Shown one piece after another: positions 35,046 through 44,931 of a stretch of DNA of 64,000 nt; positions within the stretch are counted from its first letter, which is position 1; the number at the start of each line of letters is the position of its first letter. Origin of the DNA: Excoecaria cochinchinensis (Eukaryota; Streptophyta; Magnoliopsida; Malpighiales; Euphorbiaceae); contig CANTUQ010000055.1 of the NCBI GenBank assembly GCA_947683425.1, forward strand, positions 20,454,001 through 20,518,000, given 5' to 3'. A program made the position numbers and the translations under genes. The notes beneath the pieces are model-generated. The model was given only the letters and a program-made list of their open reading frames with translations. It was not told the origin of the DNA and ran no database searches.

Positions 35046-35209
35046 AACTAGTGCACAAGCGCCTAGATAAGTCAAAACTCAGAGAATGTCAGAAAGGAAG
35101 CGTACCTGTGATGGCTTTTCACCCTCCGTGCCTTATGCCGGTTAGACCTGATCTTGATCTATTTGGCGATGCGAAGATACTCCCATCGGTCTCATCTCGA
35201 CCTGTAGGG

Positions 35210-35690
35210 CTCGGCGGGATGCAGCATGTTTTGGCCACAACCCCGGTTTGGAGTGCGGTATGCTTTGACCACAGCTTCGATCTGAAGTTCCCTTGCTAAC
35301 CCCCATTCGATCTGCAAGGTGCGTAGCACTCTTTGGCTACCGCGTGAACTGTGAGATGCAGCATGCTTTGGCTACAATCTCGAATTGGTGAAGTGCGGCA
35401 CTCTCTGACCACAGCTTCGATCTGTGAGATGCAGCATGCTTTGGCTACAGTCTCGAATTGGTGAAGTGCGGCAGTCTCTGACCACAGCTTCGATCTGTGA
35501 GATGCAGCATGCTTTGGCTACAGTCTCGATTTGATGAAGTGCGGCACTCTCTAACCACAGCTTCGATCTGTGAGATGCAGCATGCTTTGGCTACAGTCTC
35601 GATTTGGTGAAGTGCGACACTCTCTGACCACAGCTTCGATCTGTGAGACGCAGCATGCTTTGGCTATAGTCTCGATCTAAAGAAGAGGAG
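35210..35690 (-). repeat. 73-bp tandem array in the 3' UTR of element C
   Basis: The word GTGAGATGCAGCATGCTTTG recurs at 35351, 35424, 35497, 35570 and (one change) 35643, exactly 73 bp apart, with a more diverged unit upstream from about 35210. The array sits between the polypurine tract and ORF-B, the place where Tat elements often carry private tandem repeats. 35691-36103 shows nothing recognisable. Confidence 0.9.
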
Positions 35691-36103
35691 ACCTCGCTGG
35701 GTTCCTTGTCCCAAAAGGGATCTTTTTAATCGATGTCTATGTTCAGATCGGTATTTCTCTGTACCTGCATGATGAAAGATTTTGTTAGTTAATGTTTGAG
35801 TGGTAATCTTTTAACCTATCTATTGATGGCGTGATCTTGCTTTATTTGCTATGCCATGTTTCATTTTTCATCTTTTCTTATTTGAGTTGTTATTCATCAT
35901 TTTTGTTTCATTTTTGTTATATTGTCATTTTCATTGACATACAAGTAAATATGAGAACATACACTTTCTGTGATGTGATTAAACAATTAACAATCGAATG
36001 ATCATGCAATAATGAAGCAAAAATTTCACTAGAAACGTCATTTTTGTACAGTGCATATACAAAATGAAAATGTACAACAGATACAAAAATAACTCCCTGA
36101 AGA

Positions 36104-38083
36104 TCAGAGAGGTGAGTAGTCAGAGGGTTCATCGGGATCCTCGTCATCTGATATGTGCACAGCTCCTGGCGGAGGTGGAGGTGGAGCTGGCTGAGCCGTG
36201 GAGGGTCCTGCCTCGTGATCATGGGCCCGCCTGAACCGGATCTGAGCGTAGCCATCCAAGAAGGGCTGGGTACAGGTGCTCATAAACCCTAAGGTCTCAG
36301 AAACCTTGTCTCCTAACTTCTTGAAGGCTTGGCTCAATTGAATGGTCTGCTCGCTGGCGGCCTTTCTCCTCTGCTCTAGGCTCTGCTCCGTCTGCTCTCT
36401 GAACTCTCTCATGGTCTGAGATAGAGGTGGGAGGATCCCCTCTATCGCCTGAACGCGGGATCTCAGAGAGTCGAGCGACTCGTCGATCATCTGTAAGGTC
36501 ATGTCAACCCTCTGAGACGCCTGGTCCTGTGAAGTCCTCAAATCATGAGCGAGCTACTGCCTAAGCTCCCTCTGCCCCTGAGCAATCTGCTCAATCAGCC
36601 TCATCTGCTCACCTCTGAAGGCCCCTAAGGCCCGAGCCTGCTCATCCCTGAAAACATCCAAGGCCCGAGTCTTATGCTCGATGTAGCCGGCCTGCTCCTG
36701 AGCTAAGCGCTCCACCGACTGGGACTGCTCCTGAATGGCAGCCTGCTGGCGATCCAACCTCTTGTGAATAGCCTTGTCCCTCTCATCTTGCCGCCCCTCT
36801 AAGGCTGTAAACATGGATGTGAGGAGCTGAGAGAAGTCAGGCTGCTGCGGTGCTGGCTCTCGCGGTGGTGCCGAGGAGGTGGATGCCCCTGGGTCACCTC
36901 GGGAGTACGGGTGGTATCTCTCGGAGGGCCCGTGGATAGACCTCTGTACCCTGGCGCTCGGTGATGGGGCTGGAGTCGGCGCTCTGGATGCCGGTGAAGC
37001 GGCGAAGAGGTCGTCCATCGTGAACTCGAAGTCAAAGTCTGAGGGAGTCCTAGGCTGCTCCTGCTGCTGTGGTGGTGGCACAGTCTGTGGCTAAGGAGGC
37101 TGATGCTCTAGCTGAGGCTCGGGCTGAGGCTGGGGCTCTGGATGCAGCTCGGGCTGTAGAGGCTGCTCCTCCGGGTGCTCCGGGTGGTCTGGATCTGCAC
37201 CCAAGGGTGGGAGCGAGAACATCCGCCTGGTCTCATCAATGGTCAACACCCTGTAGGCCTCTGCCTTCCCTGATATCGGGGAGATCATCCCCATTTGTAC
37301 TGCCGCTGCGGCATCCACATGGATCCCCTCCTCCAATGGTCCTCTCAACCTGTCAGGGTTAAGCCCCAACCTCAAAAGTAACCGGGTGATAACTCCTCCT
37401 ACTATCACCACCGGTGTCAATCCTCTGCCGACTCTGGTCAAGTTGGCCAAGATCTCGTGGCTAATGTCGAGACCCTGGCCTGCCACCATAGCCCAGAGGC
37501 TCCAGATCTCGGCCACGTTAAGTGAACCTGGATTCCCAGCTCGACCGAGGTACGAACTAGATAGCACTCTATGCAAATACCGGAGTGCCTGAGACACCAG
37601 TACGGTGCTCTTCGCTGTATCATGATCATACAGCACTCCCGGTAGGGCAATAGCCGCCTAATGGGCACGTCTAACAGCTTGCCGTGGGATCTCAACCCCC
37701 TCCTCTGTAGGGAGCCCCATGGCCTATGCAAATCTCTGCCTGGTAATACTGAAGTGGTCGCCTTCGAACCAAAACTGAACCACCCCTGGGTCGGTATCTG
37801 CACTCTGAAAACCGGCGTAGCGAAGAGTGGCCAGGACCTAGCGAGTAGCCTCTGGAAAAGTATGGAAGGAGGGCTCAAGGAACTCTGTCCACCCAGTACC
37901 CTCGGCAAGTAAATCGAACTCTGGGGCCAACCCTAGGGCCTCTAGGAACAGTCGGGACACAAAGCGACTGGCCCGAAGCTCTACCTGAGCCAATGCTCTA
38001 TACCTCTGAGCTGACTCATCGTCCATCCAATCCGGAGCTATAAGCTTGGGCTGGGCTTGCGGTGCTCTACGTCTAGGAGGCAT
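36104..38083 (-). pseudogene. ORF-B of element C: Athila-ORF1-like accessory protein with five TAG codons
   Basis: One continuous frame of 659 codons with no frameshift, interrupted only by TAG codons at 82, 120, 142, 331 and 510 (bases 37838, 37724, 37658, 37091 and 36554). Codons 1-250 resemble the Athila ORF1 family (blocks ALRYLHRVLSSSYLGRAG, EIWSLWAM, VVIVGGVITRLLLRLGL). A Pro/Gln/Glu-rich linker follows, then the acidic-hydrophobic word FEFTMDDLFA (about 345), a long Gln/Arg/Glu-rich coiled-coil region (about 420-590), and the tail VHISDDEDPDE, which looks like a SUMO-interacting motif. It is collinear with 55046-57088 of D. The function is unknown; an oligomeric nuclear regulator would fit. 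The ATG follows a splice-acceptor-like CCTTTGCAG (38085-38093). Confidence 0.78.
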
Positions 38084-38975
38084 CCTGCAAAGGAGAAGAA
38101 ATTAGACAGCGAAAATTTAACAAAACAAATATAATCAGACTTATTTTCCAGGCGAAGGCCCATTTAGGCCTCACCAGGGCAATGGCGACCCAAAACAAGA
38201 TTGAAAATTGATAACAAATGAAAAGGGCAAAGGTTGCCCACATGCTTTGCACATATCAAGGCAAAAACAATATGCAATTAGCATACAAATAATTTGAAAC
38301 GAGTAAAGGAAATGGGATTTCTAGGTCTCGAGGCATGCATTACGCGTGAAAATATTCAATTCTATAATAAATAATAAAAATTTGGGCAGCACCCCGGCGA
38401 GGGTATGCCCGACCTCCTGCATGAAAAGGCATAAAAATAGGCCTAAGGCCTTAACAACAATATGCGCATGTAAATGGGACACAACCCGGCAAGAGTGAGT
38501 CCCCAACAACACAAAAATAATGGCCTCAGGCCTCAAAAGCAATATATATACAGAATAGTGCGCTAGAAACTGTCTATTTCTAAAGCACCAAAATTATAGA
38601 AAAATTCTATTTCTATGTAATCATGCAAAAATTCAGGTTTAATTGCACTAAAATAATAAAGAAAAATGGGCAGCATTCTCCCTCCTAAGGTTTTTAAAGT
38701 ATCCTAACCATTTCTGAGGTTAAAGGAAGAAGAAATGAAGAAATAAATTGAATAAAATTCAAAAAAAGTAGTTATATACTTTCTTGGAATCACGAGAAGT
38801 GTAGAAACTAAAGAAAATATAAATATCAAAGCGACCGGTGAGTAAATAATGCGAAAATATGAAGAAATTGCGAAAAAAAGATGAAGAATGCTTGAAAAAA
38901 CACTAAAAAAAAGCTAAAAAACGGTTTGGGAGAGGAAATGAAAGGGACAGCAGCGTTTGCACTGTCTGCCACTCG
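38084..38975 (-). other. 5' leader of ORF-B (element C)
   Basis: Non-coding stretch between the minus-strand TATA box and the ORF-B start. It ends in a good 3' splice site, and in D the matching stretch is a GT...AG intron. Here the matching donor position reads CCAAGAAAGTATAT, so the original donor may be lost. Two copies of a word related to GGCCTGAGGCCT and GCACCCCGGCGAGGGT (38388-38410 and 38470-38535) are also doubled in D. Confidence 0.55.
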
Positions 38976-38978
38976 CCC

Positions 38979-39178
38979 TTATATAGAATTTCGTGACCGG
39001 TGGGCTGGGCGTCTGTAGAAGTGGCCAACGGGCTGGCCGTCTGTCACACAATAAATGCGAGTTAATGCGCGTGATGAATGCAATGATGACGCATGCGCCT
39101 GCCAGGTGAATCTCTACCGACGGTCAGGCCGTCTCTATAGAGAGACGGGTAGGCCGTCGGTGACCCTTCCCTATAAAT
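38979..39178. promoter_or_regulatory. Bidirectional promoter between ORF-B and ORF-A (element C)
   Basis: Two TATA boxes face away from each other: CTATATAAG on the minus strand (about 38978-38987, towards ORF-B) and CTATAAAT on the plus strand (39171-39178, 71 bp before the ORF-A start). The 186 bp between them holds the motifs GACCGGTGGGCTGGGCGTCTGT, AACGGGCTGGCCGTCTGTCA, TACCGACGGTCAGGCCGTCT and GACGGGTAGGCCGTCGGTGA. Element D has the same arrangement with 191 bp between the boxes although most other bases differ. Confidence 0.65.
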
Positions 39179-39248
39179 TCTGCCAAAATTTTTGCTCTTC
39201 TTGAGTCTCTTCATTTTCTAACATTTTGAGCCTTTCGCCTTTCTCAAC

Positions 39249-40607
39249 ATGTCTTCCTCTCTAGCCCAAAGGATGCATTGTATCTTAGATGACAAACACA
39301 CTTGGGAAGAGGGTGCCCTTTCTTCTCTGTCTGGGCTGAAATATCTGTGCCGGGTGAAAGTCGACCAGAACCTCCTCCTGGCGGCGACCCACTTCTGGAA
39401 CCCCCGGTTTCACATTTTTCGGTTCAACTATCAGGAACTGTGCCCTTTGCCTGAAGAGTTAGCTACCATCCTGGGAGCCTGGTTCCCTCCTAGTGCTCTG
39501 CCTTGCGTCCCCTGCTGCGGTCTATTACAGATCCGGGACATGGCCATGGCCCTCGGCATACCTTCTTCTGAGGCCGTCCGGCTGATTCACCTGGGCCCTT
39601 CCTTTGCTCTGGGACCATTGATCGAGGCCTGGATCAGTTCACCAACATCCCCACCTATCGGGTAAGCATCATATTCTTGTTTTGCATGTTGAACTTCCTT
39701 ACTGTTGTTCCAGGGGATTTGACAGGTGACTCTCGCCTGTTCGGAGTCTTGGGTGACTTTCATCTGGGATTATCACCCTTACCACTCATTCTGGCCGAGA
39801 CCATTCTGGGCTTGGACACTGTGAGCTCTGGATCCACTGCAACCTTTACCGGCAGCCCCTTATTGCTGCAGGTACGTTATTATTTTGAAGGTAGTGCGTC
39901 CCTTATGGATTTTCACACTAGCTTTTCTTAGCGGGAGGTGCGTCCTTTCGGATTTTCACACAACCCGGTGCCTTATTTTTTCCTGAAGTAAACCCTACTT
40001 ACTCCAGCGGCTTTTCTCTCTTTTTTTTCTTCTCTTCTTTCTCTTTTATATTTATTTTTCTCTTTTTTCTATTTTTTTTCAGATCTGGCTGCAAGAGAAA
40101 CTAAGAATGTTGTCCGAGCCACCTCCTCGAGTTACTCCACAGTACTCGCCGAGCCACTTTCTGCCGTGTCGATGACTTTATGGGTGTGCCACTACTAGTG
40201 AAGGCATTACCAGATTTGGCGAGCTGTCAGATGACGACATCAGTTTTACGTCTGCCTGGCTCCCACTGTCTCATGTGGTCATTGATGGGCCATCGGGGTG
40301 TGTTCCCCTCTGCGGCCTCCGTCAGGCCACCTTCTGCATCACCTCTCGATGTACACGCCAGCTCGGGACGACCCAGGATGTAGTGAGGGTTCCCTTGTCC
40401 TTCCGAGGAGGAGCTCTCTCGGCTGCGTTTGCTTCTCGGTATCATGAGCTGTGGGGCAGACTACCAGTGAAGACTGTTATCCCGAGGTTCGGCAATCATT
40501 CCGTGTCTTCGACTAACGAGTACAAGAAGTGGATCCTTAGTCCAGCATCTAATAACAGGACTCGAGGGCTCAAGCATCTGGTCGGCGAGAGCAGCAGCAA
40601 GACTTAG
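39249..40607 (+). pseudogene. ORF-A of element C: antisense DUF7745/plant-mobile-domain-like gene
   Basis: Antisense to the element. Exon 1 starts MSSSLAQRMHCILDD (39249). The blocks VKVDQNLLLAATHFWNPRF, FRFNYQELCPLPEELATILG, LILAETILGL, PLCGLRQATFCIT and CTRQLG follow the order of the DUF7745 / plant mobile domain families (recalled, not searched). A spliceosomal intron with GT...AG ends lies at 39872-40082 (donor CAG/GTACGT, long T-rich tract, acceptor TTTCAG), at the same codon as in D. Damage: a one-base frameshift near 39623 (the frame runs on from SFALGPLIE to the LDQFTNIPTY frame) and a TGA at 40173-40175 in place of Arg. Its 3' end faces the end of pol. About 400 residues when spliced. 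Confidence 0.75.
39872..40082 (+). other. Intron of ORF-A (element C)
   Basis: 211 bases, donor CTGCAG/GTACGTTA, T-rich tract of about 70 bases, acceptor TTTTCAG/ATCTGG. The matching intron of D (200 bases, 53149-53348 on the minus strand) has the same donor and the same flanking codons (LLLQ, then IWLQEK). It runs against the genomic RNA, so retrotransposition cannot remove it. Confidence 0.8.
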
Positions 40608-40994
40608 CTTAACTTACACTTGTATCTTTTTGGCGCTACATTTCTTTTTAATGCAGAACTAGGAAATGACAAAAATGAAAAGAATAATATTCATTCTATT
40701 TCACGAATTTGTGTACATTTTCATATAATTTCAGCATACATGATCAGTTTTGGCATTTACTCAGCTGCTTACGCGCTGTCAATACATGAAACCAAATTTT
40801 AGCAGCATCAACTCCTGTTACCAATCGGCCCTCTCGGGTTTTCACGATTGGACATTTTCTCTCATTCCTCTAATTTTTGCACAGGATGGCTTTTTTCGGT
40901 TTTCACCCTGTCGAGGCGCCCACTTTTAGCACAGCCGCCTTTTATCGGTTTTCGACTTGCAGGCCATTTTATTCTCTTCTTTTTATTTTGGTCT
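40608..40994. other. Spacer between convergent ORF-A and pol (element C)
   Basis: Holds no gene. The words CCCTCTCGGGTTTTCA and GTTTTCACCCTGTCGAGGCGCC recur in D at 52280-52400, so the spacer is conserved. It would hold the 3' ends of both transcripts. Confidence 0.6.
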
Positions 40995-42110
40995 TTAGCC
41001 GTTGAACCTTTTGAGTCTGTCGACATTGATCGGTTCTTTGAATTCCTTCCCATCCCTATCCTACAAGATCACAGCTCCCTTGGACAGCAGTTTCTTAAGG
41101 ATATACGGTCCCTCCCAGGTGGGTTTGAATTTTCCTCTAATATCTGGTATACCTGGCCTCATCTGCTTGAACACCAAGTCCCCCTCTTTCAGCGGATGCT
41201 TTCTCACCTTCTTTCCGAAAGTTCTTGCCAATCTCTTTTGGTAAATCTGATTATGATAATAATCTTTCAGCCTACTCTCATCCAGTAAGTTCAAGTGCTG
41301 TAGCCTCTGCTGCGCCCATTCGGCCTCTGGGATTTGGGCTTCCATGACCACCCTCAGTGATTTGAGCTCTATCTCAACTCGCAATACTGCTTCCGTTCCG
41401 TATACTAGGGAAAATGGTGTGGTACCTGTAGATGCGCTCACCGTTGTTCTATATCCCCACAGGGCAAAGGGTAACTTTTCGGCCCAGTCTTTGTAGGTTT
41501 GGACCATCTTGGACAGGATCTTCTTCATATTCTTATTAGCGGCTTCTACTGCTCCATTCGCTTGTGGTCGGTAGGGAGAGGATTTATGATGCTCGATACC
41601 ATACTTCTCGAGGAGCTTCCTGGTTTCTCCCATGAACTGCACCCCATTATCAGACACTATGTGATGAGGGAGGCCATATCTGCAAATCAGATTCCTCTCT
41701 ATGAACTTGGCCATGTCCCTCGCGTCAATCTTTTTCAAGGATTCTGCCTCTACCCATTTGGTAAAATAGTCGATTGCGACTATGATGTACCTGTGCCCAT
41801 TGGATGCTGTAGGGCGAATCTCTCTGATGATGTCTATCCCCCAAGCAGCGAAAAGCCAAGGTGATGTCAGGTTATGTAGCTTTGATACTGGCAGGTGTGT
41901 CAAGTCTGCGTACTGTTGGCACAACTGGCATTGCTTATCATATTTTGAGCAGTTGTTCTCTTTCGTAAGCCAATAGAAGCCTTATCTAATGATTTTCTTA
42001 GCCAAGGTCAAACCGTTCATGTGGGCCCCACAGACTCCTGCATGGGTTTCCTGCATCACCTTGCGGGCTTCCTTTTCATTCAAGCACTTGAGCTAAATCC
42101 CGTCCGACCG
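40995..42110 (-). pseudogene. Integrase remnant (element C)
   Basis: Starts within the segment before the integrase finger (DGI-stop-LKCLNEKEARK) and contains the finger (THAGVCGAHMNG ... CQLCQQYAD), catalytic Asp residues in GIDII and SDNGVQF, and Glu in NGAVEAANK. The C-terminal region ends at a TAA at 40995-40997. In-frame stops include a TAG for Gln near GFYWL and a TAG for Ser about 20 codons before the end (41061). Both histidines of the finger are kept, unlike in D. It joins the gag-pro spacer near 42110. Confidence 0.85.
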
Positions 42111-42729
42111 GTAGGTTATGGTTACGGCCTTCAACCGGTAGGTCGGCGTCAGAAAAGACCAATCTCTCCTCGGATCCTCCCTTAATTAGACCCAAAAGCT
42201 CTAATGGGGAAATCATGGTGGCGACCGTGGCCTCAACCAAAGCCTCTACTACCTTCTGCCTATGAGAGGGGGATTGTCTCAACAGATCCCAGATGGATAT
42301 TTGAGCTGCAATTTTCTTTAACTGTCTGACAATCTGATTCTCCTCTAGATCTTTCTCTGCTGGCATCTGCGCTGGCTCAGGCAGCCTTGTAATCTCAGGA
42401 ACCACTCTTCCGCTCCTTGTCACAGCCCCTATCTCTTCTTCATCTCCATCGGACCTCCACAAATCAAGGTTTATTTCCCCTTCTTCCTCGGCTTCTCCAC
42501 CACTCTCACTGCTAGACCAGCAATCAAGGGTCACCACAACTGCCCTCTCCTTTCTATCCTTAGAAAAATCAGCGGCAAACTTCTCGCTCCCATATAGATC
42601 TTGTAGCACGTACCACTCTGGCAGGCTAGATCCAATCATAAACACGGGTGGTGGTACGACATTATAACCAGGCTTCTTCTCAGTTTCCCTCTTTTCAGGG
42701 TCAGAAATTTGCTTGCTATCAATCAAGTC
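42111..42729 (-). pseudogene. Gag-pro spacer (element C)
   Basis: Follows the shared stop at 42730-42732. Encodes DLIDSKQISDPEKRE, an acidic stretch with two Trp (DLWRSDGDEEE), IGAVTRSGRV, and QISIWDLLRQSPSHRQKVVE, matching D at 47185-47830. It stops just before the protease active site; from there about 3.3 kb present in D is deleted. Confidence 0.82.
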
Positions 42730-44141
42730 TTAGATAGAGTGCCGGAGCGCTTTGCACTTATCTGTGATGTGGCCTGAGTGCTGGTGGAACGCATAGAATT
42801 CATTATCTTTGTGTCCAGGCTTCCCTTGCATCAAAGCTGGCCTAGGAGCCAGAGGGTGCAATTTCCCTTCCTTCATTAACCTTCTCAAGACCCAAGACAA
42901 TGGTCTCCCCAAGTTCGAAAACTTCCTCTGGGTGGTCATCTCGGTAGCAGACACTTCACCCGTTCTTTTAGTGCCATTATTGGGACCTGTTGGCCTACCG
43001 GCTCCTTGACCGGGGTTAGCCCTTTTGGCAAAATTATCATTGTTAGCCTTCCTAGTCAAGAACTCTCCCTCTGCCTCGATGGCTATATCCTTGAGAGACT
43101 CCCAGTCCTTCAACCCCTTCATCTTCAACCCATCTTTCAAGTACGGGCTTGCGTTCTTGATGAATAAATGAATCTGGTCCTGGGTGTCAGGCTTTCTCCG
43201 CATCTCCATTACTCGGTTCCTCCATCGGGTGAGATAATCATGGAAAGATTCCCCGGTCTTCTACTGGAGTAGTTCAAGATCTTTTAGAGTCACCTCCATC
43301 CTGGTATTACAGTCATACTGTTTCAAAAACTCCTCAGTGAGCAGATCCCAATCTTTTTTAGTGCGGCGGTCAAGGCCGTGATACCAGTCGATGGCATGAG
43401 AGGTCAGACTCAGACAAAAGTATTCTACCTTCTGCTTCTTAGACAACGTGGTCCCTTTCATGACCAGAGAATACTGTTTCACATGAGCGGTTGGGTCAGA
43501 AGTACCGTCAAACTTCGGCACTTCTAGCATTTTGAAGTTGTAAGGGATCGGGTCCTCTCCGTCCAACTCTTTATCCTCCGAGTTCATCCCTTGGCCCCTA
43601 CTCAACATACAAGCCATAGCTTCAAACCTCTCTTCCATCTTCCTTAGAATGAAGTCATCGGTCTGAGGTGCCTTCCCCCTCTCAGATGCAAGGCTCATCC
43701 TATCATCTTCGATATCATCATCAATTCTCAGCACGGGCCTTCTTCTCTGCTCTCCCGAGGCCACTGACCTTAACTCTACTGGAGGTGGCCTAACAGGCTC
43801 TTCTTGTCTTTCAACCCTTTCTTCTTCTTGCTCATTCTGTCTCAAAGGAGGAGGAGGAGGAGGAGGAGGAGGAGGAGGATTCTGCGAAGCATTCTGCTGT
43901 GCCAAGGCGGTCAACATATTCATTATCCTACCCTCGAATTTCTCAAATCGGCGGCCCACTTCTTCCGCAATCATGGCCCTGGTGGCGTCTTCCCCCCTAG
44001 GCGAGTTTGTCATCTGAGATACTGTACCACTAGTTCCTGATAAAATTTCTGGTAGACCCTCTCTATCTGACAGCTTAGGAGCAGGAACTCGAATCAGTCA
44101 TCCGATTGGTGATCTAGCCCACCTGGGCAGATCTATGATGG
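42730..44141 (-). pseudogene. Tat-type gag (element C)
   Basis: From the acceptor-like CCCTGCAG (44142-44149) the frame reads IIDLPRWAR, then a TGA where B has CGA (Arg), then the first ATG at 44011-44013 (MTNSPRG). A run of Pro codons (GGA repeats on the plus strand, 43851-43879) precedes the gag core KFDGTSDP ... AIDWYHGLDRR. A TAG at 43261-43263 replaces the second Gln of LLQQ. The terminal finger has lost its first Cys (FYAFHQHSGHITDKC). A TAA at 42730-42732 ends the frame before DLID, the same codon at which D has TAG. Confidence 0.88.
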
Positions 44142-44931
44142 CTGCAGGGACAAAACGTTAGGTATGATGCATGAAATGCAAGTATAATGCATGGTCGTGA
44201 TATGCAACACTCACAGAGCATAAGCAAGCAAGTAGGTCCTTCCACCCTTGTTTCTCCCACACACGTGGTCGTGCAGTCTCTTTCCTAGGTGGGATTAGCC
44301 CAAGGGTCAATGAGGGACCCAATGGACACGCATGGTGCACGGGGAAAAACCGGCGGCATGACACTCCTATGCTAATGCACAAGCGGATGGATAATGATCG
44401 TCACGTATTTGGACATTCCATAAATTTTGACATGGCCCTATCGGGGCATGATAGCCTTTGGCTAGGTTACCAAGCGAGATATCGGGACTCACCCAATACA
44501 TGAGGATCCATACAGCAAGCATGGAATTAAGGTTCATTTCGCCTGTGGAAAATAGCTACGGCCGTTACATGAGATTTGGATATGGGAGACGTTTCTTTAA
44601 GGCTACCCAAGCATGATCCCTGTCGATGAGTCTAGCTCATCATGAGCATAGCGACCGATCGGGTCATCATTTTGATATACCATTGAGGTACGTGGCTTGG
44701 GCTGGTGATTATCCTTAACACTTCCCCAAATTGAGTGAAAATGAGGTCGTGCTTCAGGAACGCATCGGGGCTAAAAGAGGGACCAAACTAGCATATTCTA
44801 AGGCTCTAATGATATGCGAATGCAATTTTGAGGGAAAGCGAATTTATGAATTAAATTTTAATCATAAATGTTAAGCGAGGTATTTTCAAATCGAAATCTC
44901 AAACCATAAACGTCCCCAATGGAGTCGCCAC
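44142..44931 (-). other. Leader and primer binding site of element C
   Basis: The primer site at 44912-44930 reads TGGCGACTCCATTGGGGAC on the minus strand, one base from the LTR and one change from D. The leader is homologous to those of B and D, including the ACCGATCGGGTCATC inverted-repeat zone near 44652-44670. No gene is seen. Confidence 0.8.

Noticed and set aside
35210..35690. Link between the 73-bp array of C and the 73-bp array of LTR H
   Set aside because: Same period but unrelated sequence; coincidence.
39660..39725. A 52-base GT...AG intron at GTAAGC...TTCCAG in ORF-A of C (GTAAGT...CTCAG in D)
   Set aside because: Shorter than usual plant introns, and the enclosed codons (VSIIFLFC...) fit the expected domain and are similar in both copies, so I treat it as coding; splicing here cannot be excluded without transcripts.
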